Positions 19,087 to 26,873 of a stretch of 64,000 nt of DNA are shown in pieces. Source of the DNA: Nitrospira sp. Its GTDB lineage: Bacteria > Nitrospirota > Nitrospiria > Nitrospirales > Nitrospiraceae. Within the stretch, counting starts at the first letter, position 1; each line of letters opens with the position of its first letter. The notes below the pieces were generated by a model. The model worked only from the letters and a program-made list of their open reading frames with translations. It did no database searches and was not told where the DNA came from. Both the position numbers and the translations under genes were made by a program. The stretch lies in the NCBI GenBank assembly GCA_005116835.1, contig SWDM01000004.1, positions 28,749-92,748 on the forward strand. Reading direction: 5' to 3'.

Positions 19087-19383
19087 ATGGCCGGCACAAA
19101 AACACCCTTCGCCCCCCCTGTCCCGACAGAAACCACCAGCATCGACACCAGCGCTGATATCGACGCGCGTGTCATCGTGTTCAACTGTGAATGTCATACC
19201 TACGAACAAGTCATCGCGCTCTTTTGTCAATACATTCCCGGCATGAATTCCACCAAAGCCTTTGAGCTCGCCTGGAAGATCGACCACGATGGGGAAGCCA
19301 TCGTGTTCACGGGCACACTCGCGCAAGCAGAAGAGATCGCCGAAAGGCTGGCGGGAGGGGGGCTCCGAGTGGCTGTGCAATGA
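19087..19383 (+). CDS. ClpS-like protease adaptor domain protein
   Basis: Predicted 98-aa protein. After a Pro/Thr-rich tail (1-30), residues 33-98 follow the ClpS fold: VIVFNCECHTYEQVIALF corresponds to the NDDxTxxxxV entry, and IDHDGEAIVFTGTLAQAEEIAERL to the HxxGxAxVxxxxxxxAE part. The asparagine and histidine of the N-degron pocket are kept, but the two aspartates are Cys and Glu. ClpS delivers N-end-rule substrates to ClpAP; whether this divergent form does so is uncertain. No clpA is adjacent. Confidence 0.65.
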   Translation: MAGTKTPFAPPVPTETTSIDTSADIDARVIVFNCECHTYEQVIALFCQYIPGMNSTKAFELAWKIDHDGEAIVFTGTLAQAEEIAERLAGGGLRVAVQ

Positions 19384-19475
19384 AGCTCCAAGCAGGAGGC
19401 TACGCCGCCGACGTAGCCGCAGCGTAAGCGGGACATGACTGGGTATTCGGCGGAGGAGACGAATACCCAGCCTGG

Positions 19476-19856
19476 CTACTTCTTGTGTTTCGTTTTAGCG
19501 GCTTTCGCTGGTTTAGGTGCGGGCTTCGGTTTCGGCTTTTCTTTCGGAGCAGCAGGTCGCACTGCAGCTTTCACCGGCGCGTGTTTTGTTAAAGAGCCTT
19601 TCGCTGGCGCAGACTTCTTGCTGTGCCCCCCCGACCCACCCTTCACTGGCTTCCCTTCCGCAAGTTGAGCCTGAAGTTTGTGGGTCGCAGATGTTTTATT
19701 CAGCTTCTGAACCATATCGCCACTATGGATGCGCACTTGATACAGCTCTAAGAGCTTGGCAATGGCTTTCTGATCGCCTTTCTTTGCGGCATTCAGTAGC
19801 CGGCGGCGATGATTCATTTCTTCTTCTTCAGTATGGGAAGCAGCACGTCGTTCCAT
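19476..19856 (-). CDS. Lys/Ala/Pro-rich protein with histone H1-like tail
   Basis: Predicted 126-aa protein. The N-terminal half is a short helical region (NHRRRLLNAAKKGDQKAIAKLL); the C-terminal half is a basic low-complexity tail of KPKPAPKPAKAAK type, like eukaryotic H1 and bacterial nucleoid-associated proteins, so nucleic-acid binding is a reasonable inference. The ATG at 19854-19856 is chosen because GAAAGGAT lies 5-7 bp upstream; an ATG two codons earlier is too close to that site. Confidence 0.65.
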   Translation of the reverse strand: MERRAASHTEEEEMNHRRRLLNAAKKGDQKAIAKLLELYQVRIHSGDMVQKLNKTSATHKLQAQLAEGKPVKGGSGGHSKKSAPAKGSLTKHAPVKAAVRPAAPKEKPKPKPAPKPAKAAKTKHKK

Positions 19857-19989
19857 GTCCATCCTTTCGTTACAAAGGCATAAAGCCTCTGCGCGGCCCA
19901 GTATACTCGAAATACTCAATGTTTTCTACCACCTATATTGCTACAGAATGGTAGCTTCGCAAGACAGGTGGGAGGAACCAGGTTTGTCT

Positions 19990-20084
19990 AGTCTCTCTGG
20001 TTAGTTTGGTTCATTTGGTTGATTTGGTTAGTTTCATTTAACCAAACAAACGAGAAAACCAAAGAAACCAGATGAACCAACCGC
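19990..20084. repeat. 9-bp-period palindromic repeat, copy c
   Basis: The clearest copy: left arm TGGTTAGTT TGGTTCATT (then TGGTTGATT, TGGTTAGTT), right arm of AACCAAACA, AACGAGAAA, ACCAAAGAA-type nonamers. Arms of about 40 bp each pair imperfectly. It lies directly upstream of the DUF3386 promoter. Confidence 0.8.
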
Positions 20085-20103
20085 CGTTCGCACTTGCTAG
20101 CGC

Positions 20104-20133
20104 TTGTGACACGTTTTGCCCCATGCGTATAAT
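20104..20133 (+). promoter_or_regulatory. Putative sigma70 promoter of the DUF3386 gene
   Basis: TTGTGA (20104-20109) and TATAAT (20128-20133) are spaced by 18 bp; the start codon lies 42 bp downstream of the -10 box. Confidence 0.6.
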
Positions 20134-20175
20134 ACGCCGCTAAACCGACAACTCGATTCACGAAGGAGACTACCC

Positions 20176-20850
20176 ATGGAACATCAAAAGCCAAATCAGC
20201 CCACCGTCGCCGACGATCCGAAGGCCCGCGAGATACTTCGACAAGCGTTCGAAAAGACCTCGCGCTGGCAGCAGGACTTTAAGGGATTCACGGCCGATCT
20301 GACGGTGAATGTGAACGGAAAAGAAACCAGCGGACCAGTCATCGTGAAAGGCCCTCGCGAAGTATCGGTTCAACTGGGTGATGCCGATGTGCAGAAATGG
20401 GCACAGGAACAGCTCGGCATGATCGCGGTACACCGTGGCCCGCGAACCTTCGAAGAATCGGACGGCAAGTATTCATTGACCATGGAAGAAGACGGGCACC
20501 CATTCGGCACGAAACTCATCATTCATGGGTCCAATTCGTTTTATCGCGTCAAAGACCAGCGCATTACCCAGATCAATCGCACAATGGCGCACCCAGGCAT
20601 GACCCCCTTCGCCTTTACGATCAACGTGGAAGAAAGCGCGGTAACTCAGGACCAGAAGAACCTGACGACGAAGTACTGCGTGTACTACTATTCACCCACC
20701 GATGGAAAGCTCAACAACGTCGAAAGCTTCACCGACAGCCATGTGCGCATCGGATCATCGGATCTACCTGCGAGCCGCCGCATCATTACCTACGAAAACG
20801 GCGGAGTGGTCGTGAAGAACTTGACGTTCACGAATCACAAACTGATCTAA
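20176..20850 (+). CDS. DUF3386 family protein
   Basis: Predicted 224-aa soluble protein. AREILRQAFEKTSRWQQDFK followed by GFTADL, then AVHRGPRTFEESDGKY and QINRTM, match DUF3386, a family known mainly from cyanobacteria and having no assigned biochemical role. The ATG has GAAGGAG about 8 bp upstream, and a near-consensus promoter precedes it. It is followed by a DUF5069 gene in the same direction. Confidence 0.8.
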   Translation: MEHQKPNQPTVADDPKAREILRQAFEKTSRWQQDFKGFTADLTVNVNGKETSGPVIVKGPREVSVQLGDADVQKWAQEQLGMIAVHRGPRTFEESDGKYSLTMEEDGHPFGTKLIIHGSNSFYRVKDQRITQINRTMAHPGMTPFAFTINVEESAVTQDQKNLTTKYCVYYYSPTDGKLNNVESFTDSHVRIGSSDLPASRRIITYENGGVVVKNLTFTNHKLI

Positions 20851-20920
20851 GATTCTCTCTCCCCACCCTCTCCCCACCATGGGGAGAGGCGACGGTGAGG
20901 GGAAATTCAACTGGAATCTG

Positions 20921-21361
20921 ATGGACCTTCGAAGCTCATTCCCTCGCAGCATGAACGTGAAGATGGAGGGCTACGTCCATCTCGCGCGCATGATCGATAA
21001 GTGCCGCGCCGTGCTGGCCAAGACCGAGGGGGAATACATCTACCCCTGCCCTATGGACGACCGGCTCATAAAATTCTCCGGAATCAAGGACAAGGAATTC
21101 ACTGCAACCGTGAAGGCCAATCCCACTGACAAGGGCGTGGCCCAATGGTTCAAGAAGGCGTCGAAGCCTCATTCTCCGGCAGAATTAAACGAGTGGAATG
21201 AGATGATGCTGACGCGTGGGCCAAGCACGCCGGATAAGCAGAAGTATTTCAACAAACTCCGCGACGCAGTCGATCCCTCCCGCACCGACCTCACCGCTTG
21301 GTCAGACTTGCAAGATTTGGAAGAGGGCCGGACAGTCCCGAGACGAGAGCCCGTGGCTTAA
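20921..21361 (+). CDS. DUF5069 family protein
   Basis: Predicted 146-aa protein. DLRSSFPRS......GYVHLARMIDKCRAVLAK, then YPCPMDDRLIKFSGI, match DUF5069 (typical entry DLxxxxPRSPxxxLGGYxxLxRxxDK). Function unknown. The start at 20921 keeps the family's DL.PRS opening; the intervening 70 bp after the previous gene hold a short CTCTCCCCA-type inverted repeat that might act as terminator. Last gene before the accessory island. Confidence 0.75.
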   Translation: MDLRSSFPRSMNVKMEGYVHLARMIDKCRAVLAKTEGEYIYPCPMDDRLIKFSGIKDKEFTATVKANPTDKGVAQWFKKASKPHSPAELNEWNEMMLTRGPSTPDKQKYFNKLRDAVDPSRTDLTAWSDLQDLEEGRTVPRREPVA

Positions 21362-21427
21362 CGGCGTTAGCCTCGTAACCCATCTTCTAGAAAACGCCGC
21401 AGACACATTCTCGCAGCCAAATGAGCA

Positions 21428-21464
21428 CAATGTTTGAGGTCGCGATTTGCGACCTCAAACATTG
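21428..21464. repeat. Free-standing palindrome related to the ORF6N-internal palindrome
   Basis: Perfect 16-bp inverted repeat: CAATGTTTGAGGTCGC, loop GATTT, GCGACCTCAAACATTG. Its centre fits the consensus TTGARRTCRCRATTTG followed by YGAYYTCAA, shared with the palindromes inside the two ORF6N genes at 27025-27051 and 29482-29508. It marks the left boundary of the accessory island. Confidence 0.7.
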
Positions 21465-21580
21465 TTTCCATGGCCTTCAGAAACCCACCTACGACCAGAA
21501 GAACCGCGGTGCAAGGTCAAGCGAAAGCGGGGAGCGGCCAGGTGCCCTCCTTGCTCGCAGACCAGAGGAGGGGACGGAGC

Positions 21581-21657
21581 CTGATGATCTTCTGTGCTCG
21601 CGCAACGCGCGGTCGAAGACTCCCCTCGTTGAACGCGCGCAGTGGAAGATCAATCAG
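21581..21657. repeat. Long-stem hairpin repeat R1
   Basis: Left stem CTGATGATCTTC and right stem GAAGATCAATCAG enclose a core reading TGTGCTCGCGCAACGCGCG and CTCGTTGAACGCGCGCAGTG. The upstream 21519-21560 holds one arm of another unit (GGCCAGGTGCCCTCCTTGCT). This family is recognised by its core, two diverged direct copies of GCGCGTnnnnCGAGCA on the opposite strand. Confidence 0.7.
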
Positions 21658-21799
21658 GCCCCATCCCTATAGAAGGAACGAGCAAGCTTGGAATGAGCAT
21701 ATATATCATTCGATACGCGCAGTCGAGGGCAACCTTGGCTACTCCCCTAAAGAGAGGTAGCGAAAAGACCCTGAACAGGAAAACACCCACGTTGGCCCT

Positions 21800-21921
21800 G
21801 TGCTCGCGCAACGCGCGGTCGCGGACTGCCCTCGCTCGGGCTAATGGCACGTCTCGGCGTGCCAGTGGGTGGGCGGGTGAGAAAGTTGCGCACAGTGGAA
21901 GATCAATCAGGCCCCATCCCT
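21800..21921. repeat. Long-stem hairpin repeat R2 (mosaic)
   Basis: Begins CCTGTGCTCGCGCAACGCGC and ends GCGCACAGTGGAAGATCAATC, the same core and right stem as R1, with a different interior (inverted repeat GGCACGTCTCGGCGTGCC). The downstream flank CCCTAAAGAGATAACGAGCG is also present after R3 and, inverted, between R4 and R5. Confidence 0.65.
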
Positions 21922-22094
21922 AAAGAGATAACGAGCGAGCTTGGATGGATCATCTGTGGTCTCGTTCGACGACCGCACGTAGACCAACATGGGTGCCCTT
22001 CCAAGAGAGGGAACGCGAGGCCCTGCGACCACTCAGCAGCTAGGCCTTCGCTCATTGTAAAGGCATACTTGACAGATACGCAGGACTCGCGCAG

Positions 22095-22136
22095 GATGGC
22101 AGCGCCTTCGATGTGGATCTGATTGACTACCATTAA
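22095..22136 (+). pseudogene. C-terminal remnant of a HigB-type toxin
   Basis: In frame just before higA, bases 22095-22136 encode DGSAFDVDLIDYH and a TAA. This is the characteristic end of HigB/RelE-type toxins (xxxAxDVxIVDYH). Upstream the frame loses resemblance and meets a stop at 22041, so only the last dozen or so codons survive. The stop overlaps AAGGAG, the ribosome binding site of higA, preserving the normal higB-higA junction. Confidence 0.6.
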
Positions 22137-22147
22137 GGAGCCCAACG

Positions 22148-22510
22148 ATGCGTATGAAGAACCCTCCCCATCCAGGATTATCAGTGCGGCATGATTGCCT
22201 CGAACCGCTTGGCCTATCCGTCGCGGAAGGAGCGAAGGTGCTGGGTGTCACGCGGCAGGCCATGAATAACCTGGTCAGCGGCAAGGCCGGGATTTCTGCC
22301 GAAATGGCGTTCCGTCTTGAAAAGGCATTTGGAGGCGGCGCCGAAACCTGGCTGCGGATGCAATCAGCCTATGACCTAGCACAGGTAGAGAAGCACGCTG
22401 GAAAGATCAAAGTCCGACGCGTCAAAGATGCGTTGATACAGGTGTATTCTGATCGGAGCGGGATCGCCCGGTTCCCTGTTAAGTTCAAGAATCAGCAGGA
22501 AACGGCATGA
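22148..22510 (+). CDS. higA: HigA-family addiction module antitoxin
   Basis: Predicted 120-aa antitoxin/transcription repressor with a Xre-type helix-turn-helix: NPPHPGLSVRHDCLEPLGLS, VAEGAKVLGVTRQAMNNLVS and GKAGISAEMAFRLEKAFGGG, matching HigA (PGE.L...LE..G.s....A..LGvsr..ls.ll.gr..is...A.RL...fg). Its toxin gene survives only as a C-terminal stub immediately upstream, so this is an orphan antitoxin. AAGGAG precedes the ATG. The next gene overlaps by ATGA. Confidence 0.85.
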   Translation: MRMKNPPHPGLSVRHDCLEPLGLSVAEGAKVLGVTRQAMNNLVSGKAGISAEMAFRLEKAFGGGAETWLRMQSAYDLAQVEKHAGKIKVRRVKDALIQVYSDRSGIARFPVKFKNQQETA

Positions 22511-22770
22511 AACGTAAAGAGCCACCACGGTCAGACAACATGCGGGCAGAGTATACCTTCGACTACACAAAAGCCGTTCGAGGAAAGTACTACCGGCGGC
22601 TCTTCAAGGAAGGTGCAAATGTAGCCGTGCTCGATCCCGATGTCGCCAACGCTTTTCGAGACTCCGCATCGGTCAATGCGGCTCTGCGCTCCCTTCTCGA
22701 AGTGTCCGAGGCGACTCGACGCCTGACAACCCGCTCAAAGCGAGGATCGAAGAAACGCGTGGCGGCATAG
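22507..22770 (+). CDS. Small protein of the MRAEYxFxxxxRGKYY type, TA-associated
   Basis: Predicted 87-aa basic protein overlapping higA by 4 bp. MRAEYTFDYTKAVRGKYYRR and NVAVLDPDVANAFRDSASVN match a widespread small protein family often found beside toxin-antitoxin genes (MRxEYDFsxgxRGKYxxRxxxGtNvVVLDPDVAxxFpDSxsVN). An antitoxin-like or DNA-binding role is inferred from context only. The first nine codons precede the conserved start; the ATG at NMRAEY (22540) is an alternative. Confidence 0.65.
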   Translation: MKRKEPPRSDNMRAEYTFDYTKAVRGKYYRRLFKEGANVAVLDPDVANAFRDSASVNAALRSLLEVSEATRRLTTRSKRGSKKRVAA

Positions 22771-22892
22771 ACTCCACAATATCCGCCGTCGATCCCTCGC
22801 GAATTGACCTCACCGCTAGGCCCGACCGTTCCTCGCCGATCACAACCCACGCCAAAGCTTTAGGAACCTTACTCAAGGAGCGTGGGATGGAG

Positions 22893-23073
22893 CCTGATGA
22901 TCTTCTGTGCTCGCGCAACGCGCCCGGGCTCGTCTGTCTGGTTGGCCGGTCTTTCTGGTCTGTCTAGTTCTTCTGAATGAGTTTCCAGTCCGATCAACCA
23001 GACAAACCAGATAGACGAGATAGACCAGATTAACCAGCCTTCGTTGGACGCGCGCAGTGGAAGATCAATCAGG
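22893..23073. repeat. Long-stem hairpin repeat R3 with nested 9-bp-period palindrome
   Basis: Outer stems CCTGATGATCTTC and GAAGATCAATCAGG with core halves GCTCGCGCAACGCGC and CGTTGGACGCGCGCAG, as in R1. Between the halves, 22925-23040 is a 9-bp-period palindrome (TGTCTGGTT, GGTCTGTCT... ATCAACCAG, ACAAACCAG). So one repeat family sits inside the loop of another. Confidence 0.75.
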
Positions 23074-23283
23074 CCTCATCCCTGAAGAGATAACGAGCGA
23101 GCTTGGAAGGAGCATTATAGAAACGTGCTCGTTCGACGCACGCAACCAAGGTTCGACGAGACTGTCCTTGAAGAAATTGGTTAATTTTAGGATTGGCAAA
23201 ATGTACGGTTTAGTGCATATTTACGGATTGAAAGATGCTCTTAATGCGAAAGACCTTAAACGGGTCTACGAGGAAATCTATAA

Positions 23284-24342
23284 ATGCCAAAACTATTTAC
23301 GGCCAAACTTGAGGAGCTGTTCTTTGACCCGAAAAATCCGAGACTTATAGGGGATTTTGGTGATGACCAGAACAAGATGTTCAGGTATTTAATCACCGAT
23401 ATCGGAGTGGAAGACCTTATCGAATCTTTGTCAACTTCGGGACTATTTGAAGCAGATCCAATAATCGTCAAAGAGAGGACTGCTGGAGGCTACTATGTCA
23501 TTGAAGGCAATCGCCGCCTCGCTGCTCTAAAGTTGCTTACTGGCAACCTTCCGGAGGACGGTCAACCTAATCCCACCATGCCAACGGTGCCTTCGGAGCT
23601 TGCAGATTCCTTCAAGAAGATCAAAGTGCAGAGCGAGTGGCCGCAGGATAAACTTCAAGCCTATCTCGGGTATAAGCACGTAACTGCATCAAGAGAATGG
23701 TCGCCAGAAGCTAAGGCCAAGTTTGTTTTCGAACACGCTGGCGGTGACTTCTCAACCGATAATCTTCGCAAGTTTGCCAGAAGTCTTGGAACGAAATTCC
23801 CGACTCTGAAAAGGTGGCTTGTCGCCTATCTCACTTTGAGGCAGGCGGAGAGGAAAGAAGTTTTTGATTCAGACACGGCACCCGCAAAGGGATACTTCGG
23901 CACTTTCTACACTCTGCTCGGCGGACAGCAGGCGCAGAAATTCTTGAATCTTAAGGACGACCCAATAAACCAGAATCCTATTCCTGAAGATCACATAAAA
24001 GAACTTGGAGATTTCATTAAATGGACTATTGGCACAAGGGAAAATCCTGGGGTTGTTAACAGCCGCCAGCAAAAGCAATTTGAGCAGGTGTTATCAAGCT
24101 CTAAAGCTCTAAAGCACTTTCGTGTCAAGGGAGACTTAGCCGCATCACTTCTTTATACAGAATACAATGCGGAAGAGATTGCCTCTAAGTTCCGAGAGGC
24201 GGCATATAGCATTGAAGATTGCCTTACCAAGCTTTTCGACGTTCGAGAGAATGACACTGTTAAAGAATCGTTCTCGGAACTTGAGGGAGCCTATAAGAAG
24301 GCGAAGATCAATATGAAATCTGAAAATAAACTAGATGAGTAA
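23284..24342 (+). CDS. ParB/sulfiredoxin-fold N-terminal domain protein
   Basis: Predicted 352-aa protein. Residues about 8-85 form a ParB-like domain: LEELFFDPKNPRL, LIESLSTSGLFEADPIIV, then VIEGNRRLAALKLL, where the GNRR replaces the classic GxxR/DGxHR nucleotide-binding turn. The rest (about 100-352) is helical and unrecognised. GAGGAA lies 8 bp before the ATG. It overlaps the next gene by 8 bp and shares its AT-richer composition, so the pair was probably acquired together with the methyltransferase downstream. Possible role: DNA-sensing or nuclease part of a modification-based defence system (inference). Confidence 0.75.
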   Translation: MPKLFTAKLEELFFDPKNPRLIGDFGDDQNKMFRYLITDIGVEDLIESLSTSGLFEADPIIVKERTAGGYYVIEGNRRLAALKLLTGNLPEDGQPNPTMPTVPSELADSFKKIKVQSEWPQDKLQAYLGYKHVTASREWSPEAKAKFVFEHAGGDFSTDNLRKFARSLGTKFPTLKRWLVAYLTLRQAERKEVFDSDTAPAKGYFGTFYTLLGGQQAQKFLNLKDDPINQNPIPEDHIKELGDFIKWTIGTRENPGVVNSRQQKQFEQVLSSSKALKHFRVKGDLAASLLYTEYNAEEIASKFREAAYSIEDCLTKLFDVRENDTVKESFSELEGAYKKAKINMKSENKLDE

Positions 24343-25183
24343 TAACATTCCTGAAATCGCAGATATAGTTGAGCTACAAGCCTGGGCCACTGATCGCCCT
24401 TATAGCATTAGCGCTTTAAAGGAAGAGTTAGAGGCGGCGCTTCCTCAGGACGAACAGGCGAATGCGGAAAGATTAGCTCGTGAGGCATTTGAGGAGATGT
24501 CTGAAAGGGCGCGGCTTCTTGATAGTGCCTATCCATTTACACACGACGGAGTTACACTTGCTCCAAATTCACACGAGACAAGTTCATCATATTTATTTTG
24601 CCTAGGCCTTACTTGGTTCGAAGATATAACTTTACGCTTGAGGACGAGTGAGTTTGAATCTGTTGTGAAAGCAGCAGCCGAAAGCTATTTTCGAGGAAAG
24701 GCAATTCGTATCGGAGCTCCTTGGGCAAATGGAGAAATAACGAGCTATGAGGCTTTACTGAATATGGTCTCGGACCTGATTCCTGATCTTGGTCCCCCCG
24801 TTCAGAAAGAAGCTCCGGGAGGTGGGGATGCCGGGTGGGATGTTGTCGTTGTCAATAATTTTTCAGATAAGAAGTTTTCAAGAATTATAGCGCTCGGGAA
24901 CTGCGCCACAGGTCGAACCAACTGGCGAAGTAAAGGCCTTGAAACACAGCCCACACTATTTTGGAGTTTCTTTACAAGGCCCCCTCATTCCTACAATGTC
25001 TGCCTTACTTTCATCGCAGTACCATTCTTAATGACGGAGGATGATAAATTACGCAAAGCAGGGCAAACTTGCATTACCTTTGATCGGGTTCGAATATGCG
25101 AGCATGCACCCTCTGCAAGTTCTCATGCGATGCAGTGGCTTGGGTCAAAGAAACAGGCTGCCCTGGATCTTCCATTTCTGTAA
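24335..25183 (+). CDS. Unknown protein, possible nuclease-fold partner of ParB-like gene
   Basis: Predicted 282-aa protein overlapping the ParB-like gene by 8 bp. The first 80 residues are acidic and helical. Around residues 160-195, GGDAGWDVVVVNNF, then RIIALGNCATGRTNW, look like a beta-strand carrying an Asp followed by a second strand, as in the core of PD-(D/E)XK-type nucleases, but the usual Glu-x-Lys is not evident. So a restriction endonuclease role is only a hypothesis. No signal peptide. AT-richer than the chromosome around it. Confidence 0.6.
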   Translation: MSNNIPEIADIVELQAWATDRPYSISALKEELEAALPQDEQANAERLAREAFEEMSERARLLDSAYPFTHDGVTLAPNSHETSSSYLFCLGLTWFEDITLRLRTSEFESVVKAAAESYFRGKAIRIGAPWANGEITSYEALLNMVSDLIPDLGPPVQKEAPGGGDAGWDVVVVNNFSDKKFSRIIALGNCATGRTNWRSKGLETQPTLFWSFFTRPPHSYNVCLTFIAVPFLMTEDDKLRKAGQTCITFDRVRICEHAPSASSHAMQWLGSKKQAALDLPFL

Positions 25184-25275
25184 TAGCAAAAGTCCCCAAC
25201 TCCACTGTTCTCGCTCTAGCAATTCATGGTACCACTTTGTTGTACAGTGGCATATAGAATTGACTCGCGCTGAGA

Positions 25276-25416
25276 ATGAATCAGCAAAGCACTATGAAAG
25301 AAAGTCATTCGCCGCGTGTCTCCATCAGCTTTCCATCGAACCTTTACGTTGTTGAAGAATACAGCGCGGATCAGTGGCCGCTATCCAGAGATGAGTCAAC
25401 TCGGCCAACTCTATGA
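25276..25416 (+). CDS. Putative 46-codon ORF coupled to the methyltransferase
   Basis: Open frame of 46 codons starting MNQQSTMKESHSPRVSISF and ending ESTRPTL; its TGA overlaps the methyltransferase ATG as ATGA. No family recognised and no helix-turn-helix, so it is not an obvious controller protein. Could be a leader peptide giving translational coupling, or chance. The remaining 25184-25275 shows nothing. Confidence 0.35.
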   Translation: MNQQSTMKESHSPRVSISFPSNLYVVEEYSADQWPLSRDESTRPTL

Positions 25417-26639
25417 ACGGCATGTCATTAAAAAAACAACAGCGCCGTACTTCCAGTAAAATTCAGACATCTTTACTCACCCTTGACCTCTTCAGCGGAG
25501 CTGGAGGAATTACTGAGGGTTTCCGCCAGGCTGGTTACAAATGTCTCTATGGCAATGATTGCATGCCAGAGGCCATCGAGACATTTTCTCTCAACCACCC
25601 TAAAGCGTGGGCTGACCCCCGCGATATCGAAGAGGTTAAACCAGCACATATAAGGTCTCGCCTCGACCTCAAAAGAGGAACACTCGATATCCTCGTCGGC
25701 GGCCCGCCATGCCAAGGCTTTTCAATTAATGCACCGGAACGATTCCTTCACGACTCACGCAATAAGCTCTTCAAGGATTACGTGAGGTTCCTCGAAGAAT
25801 TCGAGCCAAAGACTTTCCTCTTCGAAAATGTTCCTGGCCTGCTTTCCCTCGCTAACGGTAAAGTTTACCGACAAATCGTCCTCGAATTTGAACGTCTAGG
25901 CTATCATGTAACGACAAGAATTCTATTTGCTGCCCATTATGGCGTACCTCAGGAACGATGGCGCCTCATCATTCTTGGCTCTAAATTCTCGAGCATTATG
26001 CCACCCCCACCCACCCACTATGCCACCGGTCGCACAAATTTTAGGGGAGGGAGGACACTTGCTTTTCACCTCCAGCCCGACGAAAAAAACCGACTTTTGC
26101 CAGCGATAACAGTTCAGCAAGCGATCGGCGACCTTCCCCGCTTAGAAATGGGATACGGTGCAGAGCTCGTTAGCTATACCGCTACTGCCCACAGCGATTA
26201 TGCGAGGCTCATGCGCAACCCTGTAGGGATAACCTTCAATCATTTAGCTGCCAAACTTTCACGACAAAACTCTGAACGAATGAAATATGTCAAGCCTGGC
26301 GGATCCTGGCGCGATATTCCTCACCGCCTTCTGCCTAAAGGTATGAAACGTGCTCGAAAGTCTGATCATACCAAGCGTTATGGTCGACTCCGATACGAAG
26401 GGCTGGCCGGCACCGTCATGGCCAAGTGTGATCCTCACTGGAGCGCCGTTTTCCTTCCTGACCAAGACCGCTCCCTCACTGTACGTGAAGCCGCAAGATT
26501 TCAGTCTTTCCCTGACTCATATAGATTCCTCGGCTCCCGTGTTTCTCAGTATGAGCAAGTAGGCAACGCAGTGCCCGTCTTGCTGGCTAAAGCCATTGCT
26601 CTTCAAATCCGAAAACACCTTGAAGCCCGTGGGTCGTGA
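25413..26639 (+). CDS. DNA (cytosine-5-)-methyltransferase
   Basis: Predicted 408-aa enzyme that methylates cytosine C5 in a specific DNA sequence using S-adenosylmethionine. Motifs in order: I LDLFSGAGG (about 24-32), IV GGPPCQGFS with catalytic C100, VI FLFENVPG (about 136-143), VIII VPQERWRLIILG, IX REAARFQSFPD and X QYEQVGNAVP. A target-recognition region of about 120 aa lies between VIII and IX. The enzyme appears intact. It lies 230 bp after two overlapping unknown genes, so it may be the modification part of a restriction-like defence module. Target sequence cannot be read here. Confidence 0.93.
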   Translation: MNGMSLKKQQRRTSSKIQTSLLTLDLFSGAGGITEGFRQAGYKCLYGNDCMPEAIETFSLNHPKAWADPRDIEEVKPAHIRSRLDLKRGTLDILVGGPPCQGFSINAPERFLHDSRNKLFKDYVRFLEEFEPKTFLFENVPGLLSLANGKVYRQIVLEFERLGYHVTTRILFAAHYGVPQERWRLIILGSKFSSIMPPPPTHYATGRTNFRGGRTLAFHLQPDEKNRLLPAITVQQAIGDLPRLEMGYGAELVSYTATAHSDYARLMRNPVGITFNHLAAKLSRQNSERMKYVKPGGSWRDIPHRLLPKGMKRARKSDHTKRYGRLRYEGLAGTVMAKCDPHWSAVFLPDQDRSLTVREAARFQSFPDSYRFLGSRVSQYEQVGNAVPVLLAKAIALQIRKHLEARGS

Positions 26640-26742
26640 TACTTTAAAGGGCGGTTCATGAAAACAAAGTGAGGGAGCTGAAAAGGGGTCGGGAGTATTT
26701 TCTCGTCGAAATATCATCGCTCTTCTATCAACCTTCGCCCTT

Positions 26743-26838
26743 GAGGGCGGGCTAGATGGTCACCCACTGCGCGTGTCCAACGAGGGCCTTCCCAGGCCGC
26801 GCGTTGCACGAGCACAGGAGACCGTCTAGTCTGCCCTC
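26743..26838. repeat. Long-stem hairpin repeat R4
   Basis: Stem GAGGGCGGGCTAGATGGTC (26743-26761) pairs with GACCGTCTAGTCTGCCCTC (26820-26838). The loop holds the conserved core CCACTGCGCGTGTCCAACGA and CGCGCGTTGCACGAGCAC. The stem sequence differs completely from R1 and R5 but remains self-complementary. Confidence 0.8.
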
Positions 26839-26873
26839 TCCTGCTCCCTCCAAGCTCGCTCGTTATCTCTTCA

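Noticed and set aside
23201-23350. 49-codon ORF upstream of the ParB-like gene (MYGLVHIYGLKDALNAKDLK)
   Set aside because: Protein-like composition but it overlaps the start of the ParB-like gene by 67 bp, and the latter has a good ribosome binding site; possible leader, not supported.
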